Part shown: piece after piece, positions 1 through 5,214 of the stretch
Position numbering within the stretch: the first letter of the stretch is position 1
How the letters are laid out: the number at the start of each line of letters is the position of its first letter
Origin: an uncultured Gemmatimonadota bacterium
GTDB taxonomy: Bacteria; Gemmatimonadota; Gemmatimonadetes; Gemmatimonadales; Gemmatimonadaceae
NCBI GenBank assembly: GCA_946887155.1
Contig: CAMPKM010000252.1
Location: 1 to 5,214 of the forward strand
DNA length: 5,214 nucleotides
Reading direction: 5' to 3'
The notes under the pieces: generated by a model
What the model was told of the DNA's origin: nothing
Database searches by the model: none
What the model saw: the letters and a program-made list of their open reading frames with translations, nothing else
Made by a program: the position numbers and the translations under genes

Positions 1-375
1 CCAGAGCTTGAGCTGGTAGTCGAGCGGTTGTGGAGTCCCGCCACGTTCGTCCTGCACGTGTCCGTGGAGGTTGATCAGCCCGGGCAGCACGTATTTCCCC
101 GTGGCGTCGATCTCGGCGTCCGCTATCGGTCGGCGCGCGCGTCCGTCGCGTATGGCGACCGGGTCGAGGGAGACGACGTCGGCAATCGTGTTGCCTTCGA
201 TCACGATGTCATAAGGTCCTGACGCCGGTGTCCCGTTGCCAATGACGACCATGGCGTTGCGGATCACGAAACGCGCCGGCCGGGTGCCCGACTGGATGTT
301 GCGGGTCCCCTGGGCTCCAGCGCTGGTCGCTGCAACGAACAGGACCGCGATTCGAAGCAAGATGGAAAGCTGCAT
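1..375 (-). CDS. Secreted metal-dependent amidohydrolase, N-terminal part (runs off left edge)
   Basis: The first 125 codons of a minus-strand gene are visible, starting at an ATG whose complement is at 373-375; the rest lies left of the window. Residues 1-21 form a signal peptide (MQLSILLRIAV, hydrophobic core, SAGA before Q22), so the enzyme is probably exported to the periplasm. After a spacer, residues 36-98 read as the small beta-sandwich that precedes the barrel in amidohydrolases (FVIRNAMVVIGNG, YDIVIEGNTIADV, IDATGKYVLPG). LINLHGH at residues 100-106 carries the HxH pair (H104, H106) that binds the active-site metal in this superfamily. The remaining ligands (Lys or carboxylated Lys, two His, Asp) would be beyond the edge, so the substrate cannot be predicted. 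The family includes imidazolonepropionase-, prolidase- and dihydroorotase-like hydrolases. No strong Shine-Dalgarno precedes the ATG, and an in-frame stop upstream (complement of 418-420) limits other starts. It is divergent from the SnoaL-like gene. Confidence 0.88.
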   Translation of the reverse strand, partial: MQLSILLRIAVLFVAATSAGAQGTRNIQSGTRPARFVIRNAMVVIGNGTPASGPYDIVIEGNTIADVVSLDPVAIRDGRARRPIADAEIDATGKYVLPGLINLHGHVQDERGGTPQPLDYQLKLW

Positions 376-449
376 CCCTGAATCAACGACGTGAGCCCGG
401 TCACGGCCACCGGTTCGTCATGGCAAAGAGGCTGCATGGTGGCCGCTCC

Positions 450-478
450 TTGTCCGGCGCGAAAATCCGGGTTATGAC
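450..478 (+). promoter_or_regulatory. Weak sigma70-like promoter candidate for the SnoaL-like gene
   Basis: TTGTCC at 450-455 and TATGAC at 473-478 are separated by 17 bases, each matching the consensus at 4 of 6 positions. This would start transcription near 485, about 30 bases before the start codon at 516. It is the best placed pair in the divergent intergenic region (376-515), but such matches occur by chance in DNA of this composition. Confidence 0.3.
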
Positions 479-504
479 TGCGCGTCCGATTCACTTTCTC
501 GCGC

Positions 505-509
505 AGGAG
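505..509 (+). promoter_or_regulatory. Ribosome binding site that fixes the start at 516
   Basis: AGGAG sits 6 bases upstream of the ATG at 516. The longer in-frame reading from the ATG at 420 has no comparable site and adds 32 residues with no family counterpart, so 516 is preferred. Confidence 0.7.
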
Positions 510-515
510 CGACCG

Positions 516-905
516 ATGTCGGTGAAGACCATCCAGGCGGCTTACGCCGCGTTCGCGAACAACGATCCGTCGCTGTTGTTCGGCGCCATGGCGCCCGACG
601 CCCAGTGGCATGCTGCCGAAGGCAGCCCGCTGGCCAGCGGCAGTCCCTACATCGGTGCGCAAGCGGTCGGCGAAAGGGTGTTCGGCCGGATATTCGGAGC
701 GTTCGACAATTTCACGGCGAGCCCCAATCGCTTCGTCGATGGCGGCGATGACGTCGTGGTGCTCGGCCGCTACCGAGGTACATCGAAGCAGAGCGGCGCC
801 GCACTGGACGCGCCGTTCTGCCACGTTTACCGGTTCATCGGGGACCGGATCGTGTCGTTCCACCAGTACACCGACTCGGCGCAGTGGGCGCGGCTGATGC
901 CGTAG
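516..905 (+). CDS. SnoaL/NTF2-like small protein (ketosteroid isomerase-like fold)
   Basis: This is a 129-residue protein when started at 516, the usual size for a single SnoaL-like domain. The reading pattern fits that family: an N-terminal helix (MSVKTIQAAYAAFANND), the LLFGAMAPDAQWHAAEG segment, a central helix (YIGAQAVGERVFGRIFG), then beta strands ending with FCHVYRFIGDRIVSFHQYTD. The fold is a cone-shaped alpha+beta barrel, often dimeric, used by polyketide cyclases, ketosteroid isomerases and many proteins of unknown role. No signal peptide is visible, so it is probably cytoplasmic. I cannot assign a substrate: the family is functionally mixed and active-site residues are not conserved across it. 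An in-frame upstream ATG at 420 would add 32 Arg-rich residues that look unlike protein, and it is rejected because of the good ribosome binding site at 505-509. The neighbours (divergent amidohydrolase, downstream cell-wall enzyme) give no pathway clue. Confidence 0.85.
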   Translation: MSVKTIQAAYAAFANNDPSLLFGAMAPDAQWHAAEGSPLASGSPYIGAQAVGERVFGRIFGAFDNFTASPNRFVDGGDDVVVLGRYRGTSKQSGAALDAPFCHVYRFIGDRIVSFHQYTDSAQWARLMP

Positions 906-1089
906 CACCCCTCCTGTCTGCCTAACGACTGCACCGCCCGCGATTACACGGTGAAGTGCACAGCGTCAGCCAGCGGGAGACTCAGCAGAAGGTGTCCACT
1001 GTCGACATACCCTGCCCGTGCGCAAGGGCCGGCGGGTTAACTGCCGCGATCGCCACCCATTCCGGTTCCCCCGTGCTGCAGGCCCAGCC

Positions 1090-1096
1090 GGAGGAA
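1090..1096 (+). promoter_or_regulatory. Strong ribosome binding site of the L,D-transpeptidase gene
   Basis: GGAGGAA lies 7 bases before the ATG at 1104 and decides that start over the second in-frame ATG at 1128. The 198-base gap before the gene (906-1103) shows no terminator and no well-matched promoter that I can support; the palindrome TGTCGACA at 1000-1007 is its only notable short motif. Confidence 0.75.
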
Positions 1097-1103
1097 CGAC
1101 CGG

Positions 1104-2888
1104 ATGCTCCGGCACATACCACAATGCATGACTCTGACAATTCCAGCTCATCGATCCCCTGCGCTCGCCGCGACACTCTGCGTGGTTCTGCTCGCTTGCG
1201 AAGCCCGATCGACCGACTCCGATAGCAGGACCGATTCCAGTGCGACCCAGTGGACGCCGGCGCGGGTGGCGGAAGTGCGCGGGGTCCCGATCGAGGATAT
1301 CCGTGCCGGGATCGACTCACTTCTGGGTGGTTCACCGCCCGCATCGATCGACGCCGATACGTGGCGCCACGTTCGTGGGCTTTATCGCATCAACGAGGGC
1401 AACGCCTACTGGATGACGGCGAAAGGTCTCGACCGGGAGCGCGCGGGGCAATTGAGCAACGTGGTCGTAGCCTCGGTCGAAGATGCACTGAATCCGGGCG
1501 AGCTGCCGCTGGCTGCCGCTGTCGAGGCGCTGGACGTTGTCCGCGGGCGGCAATCACCTACCGCGGAAGCCATGGCACGCGCCGACGTGTTGATGACCGC
1601 GATGTACGCCGGGATCGCCGAACAACTCCTCGTAGGTTACGTGGATCCGCGAAGCGTCTCCCAGAGCTGGTTCATCGATCCAATAGAAGAACGGGTCGAC
1701 AGCGCGATAGCCCGCATGCTGCATGCTCAACGGCTCGACCAGGCGATGGACTCGATGCGGCCGCGACACGATGCCTACAATGCGTTACGCGGAGAACTGG
1801 AGCGATACCGCCGACTGGTTGCCGAAGGAGGCTGGACGCGCGTGGAGGACAAAGGACCGGCGCTGTCGCCCGGTGACACGGCATCGACGGCCCGCCTGAC
1901 GGCACTCCGTGAAAGGCTGCAGGCGGAAGGGTTTCTCCAAAATCAGGAACGGGCTCCGTCGCGGGATTCTACGGCGAACCGAACCTACGACGACGTCCTG
2001 GCAGGAGCGGTTGCCCTGTTCCAGGAACGACGGGGCATTGTCGTGGACAGCATCTTTGGCGGCGAGACGGTCGATGCGCTGAACGTACCGGCGGAGTACC
2101 GGGCCGCGCAGATCGCCGCCAACCTGGAGCGCAACCGGTGGCTGCCTCGCACGTTAGGCACGCGGTACATCCTGGTCAACGTACCGGCCTTCCAGCTGCA
2201 GGTTTTCGAGAATGGCGCTGAGGCGCTGGCCATGAAGGTGATCGTGGGCGCCGAATATGATGGCCGTTCAACGCCGGTGTTCAGCGACTCGCTGCAGACA
2301 GTCGTCTTTCGGCCGTACTGGAACGTGACCGACAACATCGCCGAGAACGAGATCTGGCCGAAAGCGGACGAGGATGCCTCGTACCTGGCGCGGAACAACT
2401 ACGAAGTGGTCAAGGGTGAAGACGGACCGCGCGTGCGCCAGAAACCTGGAGACGGAAATGCGCTCGGCCTGGTCAAGTTCCTGTTCCCGAATAGCTTCGC
2501 CATCTATCTGCACGATACGCCGCAGGGTGAGTTGTTCAAGGAGGATATCCGTGCCTTCAGCCACGGCTGCATTCGCGTCGAGAAGCCGGCCGAACTCGCG
2601 CAGTACGTGCTCGGCTGGTCAGCCGACAGCGTCAGGCGGCTGATGGAGGAAGGGAAGGATGACCATCATGTCACGGTCAATCCGAAGATTCCCGTCTATA
2701 TCGTTTACCTGACGAGTTACGTGCGCGACGGCGCATTGCACTTCGGCAACGACCTGTACAGCCGCGATCAGGCGCTGGTGGAAAGGGTTCGCAAAGCGGC
2801 GCTGCCTGATGCATCGCTGCTCGACCTGGTCGAACGGCTGGATGATGCCGCGTCGCGCTGGAGATTCAGGTGGCCGTTCAGCGCCTGA
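1104..2888 (+). CDS. YcbB/LdtD-type murein L,D-transpeptidase, lipoprotein
   Basis: The 594-residue protein resembles the long YcbB/LdtD class (E. coli LdtD is about 615 residues). These enzymes form 3-3 (meso-DAP to meso-DAP) peptidoglycan cross-links in the periplasm using a catalytic cysteine. The N-terminus has a hydrophobic stretch ending in the lipobox LLAC at residues 29-32, so it is probably a lipoprotein anchored through C32; a Ser/Thr/Asp-rich linker follows. Residues about 155-250 form the helical scaffold region (ADVLMTAMYAGIAEQLLVGYVDP). Residues about 262-330 resemble a peptidoglycan-binding-like domain (LTALRERLQAEGFL, AVALFQERRGIVVD). Residues 354-500 are the YkuD catalytic domain: RYILVNVPAFQLQVF opens it, IYLHDTP supplies H470, and SHGCIRV at 486-492 holds catalytic C489 with H487 and R491. 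All key residues are present, so it should be active. It looks like a single-gene unit: gaps of 198 and 345 bases flank it. An E. coli-type enzyme usually has a membrane anchor rather than a lipobox. Confidence 0.93.
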   Translation: MLRHIPQCMTLTIPAHRSPALAATLCVVLLACEARSTDSDSRTDSSATQWTPARVAEVRGVPIEDIRAGIDSLLGGSPPASIDADTWRHVRGLYRINEGNAYWMTAKGLDRERAGQLSNVVVASVEDALNPGELPLAAAVEALDVVRGRQSPTAEAMARADVLMTAMYAGIAEQLLVGYVDPRSVSQSWFIDPIEERVDSAIARMLHAQRLDQAMDSMRPRHDAYNALRGELERYRRLVAEGGWTRVEDKGPALSPGDTASTARLTALRERLQAEGFLQNQERAPSRDSTANRTYDDVLAGAVALFQERRGIVVDSIFGGETVDALNVPAEYRAAQIAANLERNRWLPRTLGTRYILVNVPAFQLQVFENGAEALAMKVIVGAEYDGRSTPVFSDSLQTVVFRPYWNVTDNIAENEIWPKADEDASYLARNNYEVVKGEDGPRVRQKPGDGNALGLVKFLFPNSFAIYLHDTPQGELFKEDIRAFSHGCIRVEKPAELAQYVLGWSADSVRRLMEEGKDDHHVTVNPKIPVYIVYLTSYVRDGALHFGNDLYSRDQALVERVRKAALPDASLLDLVERLDDAASRWRFRWPFSA

Positions 2889-3110
2889 GCAGCCCCGCCG
2901 CAAATTGGGCGATGTGTTCCATTCGCGGCTCCTGTCGGCGAGCCCACCCCGGGTTGCCATATCGAACCGTGCGTCGGTTGCTGTAGTTGATAATGCTCGT
3001 TCTACGCGCGATGCTCGTCAGACGCCAGCTCAGTGAGATTCTCTGGCTGTCTCGCTGCGTAATTGCAGTGCGGTGCACCGGGCGAGGGATGCCGGACATC
3101 TCTGTCGAAA

Positions 3111-3231
3111 GGTCAGTCCACTTGCTTGACAGGGCCGGTCCTGCACTCCATGCTGAGGGCCGTGGTCGTGGTGCGGGGGACATGCGGGATTCCGGATTGG
3201 ATTCGGTGATCAAACCTCCAATGGACTGACC
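3111..3231. repeat. Perfect 10-bp inverted repeat flanking the leader of the PqqD-domain gene
   Basis: GGTCAGTCCA at 3111-3120 is exactly repeated as its reverse complement, TGGACTGACC, at 3222-3231. The arms are 101 bases apart and the match does not extend on either side. The left arm lies just upstream of a consensus -35 box; the right arm ends 2 bases before the ATG at 3234 and covers the place where a ribosome binding site should be. It could be a paired operator, or a long-range RNA stem if transcription begins upstream of 3111. A chance origin is possible. Confidence 0.5.
3126..3154 (+). promoter_or_regulatory. Promoter candidate for the PqqD-domain gene
   Basis: TTGACA at 3126-3131 is a full consensus -35 hexamer. 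At the ideal spacing of 17 bases stands CATGCT (3149-3154), which matches the -10 consensus at only 3 of 6 positions, so an activator might be needed. Transcription would begin near 3161, giving a leader of about 70 bases. The left arm of the inverted repeat (3111-3120) would lie at about -45, where activators commonly bind. Confidence 0.35.
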
Positions 3232-3233
3232 AA

Positions 3234-3974
3234 ATGGCTCACCTCGCCCGCCACGACGCCCTGTTGCTGCAGCAGGTCGGCGGCCAGACTGTCGTCTACG
3301 ACCAGAGGAACCGGCGGCTTCATGTCTTGAGCCGGACTGCCGCGCTGGTCTGGCAACACTGCGATGGCCAGCGCGACGTTGCGCAGCTTGTCGAGGTCGT
3401 TGGCCAGGTGCTGGATGCCCCGATAAGTGAGGAAGTGATTCTCCTGGCACTCGGTCAACTCGAGGAAGCCGTCCTCCTCGCGGCGCCACAGAGGCCAACA
3501 CGACCTGCGGATGCCGTCTCACGGCGTGACATGGTGAACCGCGTTCTTGGTGGTCTTGCTGCTGGCGTGCTGCTGCCCGTCGTCACGTCGTGTGGCTCCA
3601 TCGTTGAACCGGTGATTGGGGCGGTAAGCAGAAACGATGTCCCCGTCACGACGACGACAAGCACGACTGGAACCACGCCCCTCGTGACCACGACCAGTAC
3701 CACGGGAACGACTCCGCTCACTACCACGACCACCAGTACCACTGGCACCACGCCACTCAATACCACGACCACCAGCACGACGGCAACGACTCCGCTTGTT
3801 ACCACCACGACGAGTACGACCGGTACGACGACCACGAGCACAACGTCGACCACGACAACCATACCGCCCAAAAAGGTGGTGATGTGCCACAACGGACAGA
3901 CCATCAAGGTCGACGCGCGCGCCGTCGCCGTCCACCTTGCCCATGGCGACACGCTCGGCCCCTGTCAGGACTGA
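3234..3974 (+). CDS. PqqD-like (RRE) domain fused to a Thr-rich lipoprotein-like tail with a Cys/His C-terminus
   Basis: This 246-residue protein is a mosaic. Residues 5-84 resemble the PqqD family, the winged-helix fold that binds precursor peptides as a RiPP recognition element: LLLQQVGGQTVVYDQRNRRL, then HVLSRTAALVWQHCDG, then DVAQLVEVV and the final helix ILLALGQLEEAVLL. Residues 96-120 read as SRRDMVN, a hydrophobic stretch (GGLAAGVLLPVV) and TSCG: a twin-arginine-like motif followed by the lipobox VTSC with C120. Residues 139-209 are a Thr-rich low-complexity tail with about 48 Thr and 7 Ser by my count. Residues 214-246 form a small motif (MCHNGQTIKVDA, HLAHGDTLGPC) of a kind found at the ends of some secreted proteins, with C218, H219, H234, H237 and C244. 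The ATG at 3234 is the first start after an in-frame stop at 3207-3209, but only a weak GGA (3223-3225) precedes it, so translation may be low or controlled. An internal start at 3531 (M100) would give a plain lipoprotein without the PqqD part. An intrinsic terminator follows, then a glycosyltransferase. The domain calls are from pattern reading; the molecular role is unknown. Confidence 0.8.
   Translation: MAHLARHDALLLQQVGGQTVVYDQRNRRLHVLSRTAALVWQHCDGQRDVAQLVEVVGQVLDAPISEEVILLALGQLEEAVLLAAPQRPTRPADAVSRRDMVNRVLGGLAAGVLLPVVTSCGSIVEPVIGAVSRNDVPVTTTTSTTGTTPLVTTTSTTGTTPLTTTTTSTTGTTPLNTTTTSTTATTPLVTTTTSTTGTTTTSTTSTTTTIPPKKVVMCHNGQTIKVDARAVAVHLAHGDTLGPCQD
3645..3860 (+). repeat. Thr-rich coding repeat, units of 12-13 codons
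   Basis: The stretch encodes residues 138-209 of the preceding gene. Four units end in TTPL: 138-150, 151-162, 163-175 and 176-188, with the common pattern TTTSTTGTTPL (Ala replaces Gly in unit 4). A fifth unit begins at 189 and dissolves into TTTTSTTSTTTT. Threonine codons vary freely among ACG, ACC, ACA and ACT between units, so the peptide is better conserved than the DNA. The pattern fits an extended, O-glycosylated or wall-spanning stalk. The long Val-rich open frames on the opposite strand are a by-product. Confidence 0.92.
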
Positions 3975-4012
3975 AGGAGGCGTAGTTCCGTTCTGCGTGG
4001 CAGCACAGCGAC

Positions 4013-4039
4013 CGCGCTCTCGAACAGAGAGCGCGTTTT
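4013..4039 (+). terminator. Intrinsic (Rho-independent) terminator
   Basis: CGCGCTCTC at 4013-4021 pairs perfectly with GAGAGCGCG at 4027-4035 around the five-base loop GAACA, and TTTT follows at 4036-4039. It lies 38 bases after the stop of the PqqD-domain gene and about 80 bases before the glycosyltransferase start, so it should end the former's transcript, at least in part. The T-run is short, so some read-through is likely. Confidence 0.88.
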
Positions 4040-4111
4040 GCTTGCCCGATGGAAGCACACGCATCCTGTCGCACCGCAGACTTTCCGACATCTGATGACT
4101 CAACGCACCGC

Positions 4112-4115
4112 GGAG
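4112..4115 (+). promoter_or_regulatory. Ribosome binding site supporting the GTG start at 4121
   Basis: GGAG stands 5 bases before GTG 4121. The later in-frame ATG at 4142 lies inside the first conserved strand (SLTIGMATFND) and would remove it, so the GTG is preferred. Another in-frame GTG at 4115 overlaps the site and is less likely. Confidence 0.6.
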
Positions 4116-4120
4116 TGACC

Positions 4121-5214
4121 GTGAAGAGCCTGACCATCGGGATGGCGACCTTCAATGATTTCGATGGCGTGTACTTCACGCTTCAGTCATTGCGCCTCTA
4201 TCACGACATGAGCGATGTGGAGCTGCTGGTCGTGGACAACTTTGGCTGTGAGCACACCAGGAGCCTTGTCGAAGGTTGGGGTGCCGGCAGGTACGTGCGA
4301 CGCACCGAGGTTCAGGGAACGGCTGCCCCCAGAAATCTCGTGTTCGAGGAAGCCACGGGTGACATGGTCGTCTGCTGCGATTCCCATGTGCTCTTTCCAC
4401 CGGGTGTGGTGGCGCGACTACAGGCCTTCGCGACGCAGCACCCTGATTGCGACGACCTGCTTCAGGGTCCGATGTTATACGACGACCTGCAGGCGATCTC
4501 GACGCATCTTGAACCGGAGTGGCGAGAGGAGTTCTGGGGGACGTGGGCCACTGATCCGCGTGGCCACGATCCGGAGCATGAACCATTCGAGATACCGATG
4601 CAGGGGCTCGGCGCTTTTGCCTGTCGCAAGCGGGCATGGCTTGGATTCAATCCGCGCTTTCGCGGTTTCGGCGGTGAAGAAGGATACATCCACGAGAAGT
4701 TTCGTCAGGCCGGACGCCGGACGCTGTGCCTTCCGTGGTTCCGGTGGTTGCACCGATTCGGCAGGCCGTCAGGCGTTCCGTACACGCTGACCGTCGACGA
4801 CAAGTTCAGGAACTACATGATTGGTCACGCCGAGCTCGGGCTCGATCTCGCGAAGCCGATCGAACATTTTTCCGCGCGGCTGTCACAGGAGCGGATCGTC
4901 GCAATCGCCACCGAGGCCATCTGGGGCGTCGGGATGCACGAACTGACGGCGCCACTCGCTGGAGAAGGCGCTCCGCTTCCTCCAACACCCGCCCCAACCG
5001 TCCCGGAAGCTGCAACAGTGGTCGTTGCGGTTGAACGGCCGGCACAGCGTCGGGCGCTCGTGTGCTTTGTCGATGACCGGCTGGACATCATCCAGCAGTC
5101 GCTGGCACTGCGCCAGTCGTGGTTACACGTCCAGAGCCCCGACACAGACCTCGTAATGATGGGTCCCGAGGACGTCGGAACTAAGCCTCACGGACGCGTG
5201 GTCTGGGTTCGCAT
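4121..5214 (+). CDS. Family-2-like glycosyltransferase with DxH motif, plus start of a second domain (runs off right edge)
   Basis: The visible 364 codons stay in one uninterrupted frame to the window edge. Residues 1-130 are a GT-A nucleotide-sugar-binding half: SLTIGMATFND, LRLYHDMSDVELLVVDN with D39, the GTAAPRNLVFEEATGD segment, and CCDSHVLF, where D87-S88-H89 takes the place of the usual DxD metal motif. A DxH is typical of polypeptide GalNAc-transferases. Residues 165-213 give the acceptor side: IPMQGLGAFACRKRAW, GFGGEEGYIHEKFRQ (184-187 GGEE) and CLPWFRWLHRF, with H211 as a possible metal ligand; this recalls the GGEN or GWGGED motifs of GalNAc- and galactosyltransferases. After a helical segment comes a Pro/Ala-rich linker (about 278-305), then RRALVCFVDDRLDIIQQSLA at 310 onward, which looks like the first strand and helix of a second Rossmann or GT-like domain. 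No signal peptide or membrane segment is seen, so it probably acts in the cytoplasm. Sugar donor and acceptor are unknown; the upstream Thr-rich protein is a candidate acceptor by position only. Confidence 0.85.
   Translation, partial: MKSLTIGMATFNDFDGVYFTLQSLRLYHDMSDVELLVVDNFGCEHTRSLVEGWGAGRYVRRTEVQGTAAPRNLVFEEATGDMVVCCDSHVLFPPGVVARLQAFATQHPDCDDLLQGPMLYDDLQAISTHLEPEWREEFWGTWATDPRGHDPEHEPFEIPMQGLGAFACRKRAWLGFNPRFRGFGGEEGYIHEKFRQAGRRTLCLPWFRWLHRFGRPSGVPYTLTVDDKFRNYMIGHAELGLDLAKPIEHFSARLSQERIVAIATEAIWGVGMHELTAPLAGEGAPLPPTPAPTVPEAATVVVAVERPAQRRALVCFVDDRLDIIQQSLALRQSWLHVQSPDTDLVMMGPEDVGTKPHGRVVWVR

Larger units (their letters stand above)
2889..3233. other. 345-base intergenic stretch without a convincing gene
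   Basis: No open frame here reads like a protein. A plus-strand frame from TTG 2987 to the stop at 3227-3229 (80 codons) lacks a ribosome binding site and has a composition typical of noise. The stretch holds an imperfect hairpin just after the transpeptidase stop (GCCGC near 2896 pairing with GCGGC near 2924, with internal mismatches and no T-run, so not a clear terminator), a repeated ATGCTCGT at 2993-3000 and 3011-3018, a consensus TTGACA at 3126-3131, and the inverted repeat 3111-3120 / 3222-3231. It most likely serves as the promoter and leader of the gene at 3234. Confidence 0.6.

Noticed and set aside
264..908. A 214-codon minus-strand frame opposite the SnoaL-like gene.
   Set aside because: The plus strand gives a clear SnoaL-like reading with a ribosome binding site; this frame also collides with the amidohydrolase start and has no domain-like pattern.
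2896..2928. Hairpin after the L,D-transpeptidase stop as its terminator.
   Set aside because: The stem is short with internal mismatches, the loop is large and no T-run follows.
2987..3229. An 80-codon plus-strand frame ending 4 bases before the PqqD-domain gene, suggesting translational coupling.
   Set aside because: It begins with TTG without a ribosome binding site, has no recognisable domain and an Arg/Gly-rich noise-like composition, and overlaps the likely promoter.
2878..3522. A 214-codon minus-strand frame spanning the gap and the PqqD domain.
   Set aside because: Its Arg/Pro/Ala-rich translation is typical of antisense frames in GC-rich DNA, and it runs opposite the well-supported PqqD-like reading.
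3455..3952. A minus-strand frame giving long Val-rich stretches that looks like a membrane protein.
   Set aside because: It is the reverse of the Thr codons ACN (giving NGT, including GGT and CGT in other frames, and GTN for Val) in the repeat, so it is a by-product of the low-complexity coding strand.
3974..4093. AAGGAGG at 3974-3980, a textbook Shine-Dalgarno right after the PqqD-domain stop, possibly serving a tiny gene from GTG 3997 (32 codons).
   Set aside because: No start codon lies at a proper distance, and the reading runs straight through the terminator stem with no recognisable product.
4095..4118. A 7-codon ORF (ATG at 4095, TGA at 4116-4118) just before the glycosyltransferase, as a leader peptide.
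   Set aside because: No ribosome binding site, no regulatory codon run and no attenuator-like structure between it and the gene; most likely chance.

Overview
The window is GC-rich (roughly 60 percent or more by eye) bacterial chromosomal DNA. The presence of an exported amidohydrolase and a lipoprotein-type YcbB-like L,D-transpeptidase points to a Gram-negative organism with an outer membrane. The protein style is reminiscent of Gemmatimonadota or a high-GC gammaproteobacterium, but no marker gene fixes the taxonomy. I see no tRNA, rRNA, CRISPR array or insertion sequence.

Layout from left to right: (1) the first 125 codons of a secreted metal-dependent amidohydrolase on the minus strand, with a signal peptide and the HxH metal motif, running off the left edge; (2) a divergent intergenic region with a weak promoter candidate, then a small SnoaL/NTF2-like protein; (3) a 594-residue lipoprotein L,D-transpeptidase of the YcbB/LdtD type with a complete SHGC active site; (4) a 345-base stretch with no convincing gene but a perfect 10-bp inverted repeat whose right arm lies 2 bases before the next start codon; (5) a 246-residue mosaic protein: a PqqD-like (RiPP recognition element) domain, an internal twin-arginine-like and lipobox segment, a Thr-rich mucin-like repeat tail, and a small Cys/His C-terminal motif; (6) a strong intrinsic terminator; (7) a family-2-like glycosyltransferase with a GTG start and a DxH motif, open at the right edge, with a second domain beginning after a Pro-rich linker.

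The left half is ordinary metabolism and cell-wall housekeeping, and its genes look independent of each other. The right half is the part worth attention. A PqqD-type binding domain fused to a potentially O-glycosylated Thr-rich surface tail sits directly upstream of a glycosyltransferase whose motifs (VVDN, DSH, GFGGEE) recall polypeptide GalNAc-transferase and beta-galactosyltransferase folds. I propose, as inference only, a substrate and glycosyltransferase pair for a modified surface lipoprotein. The terminator between them means the two genes need not be one transcript.
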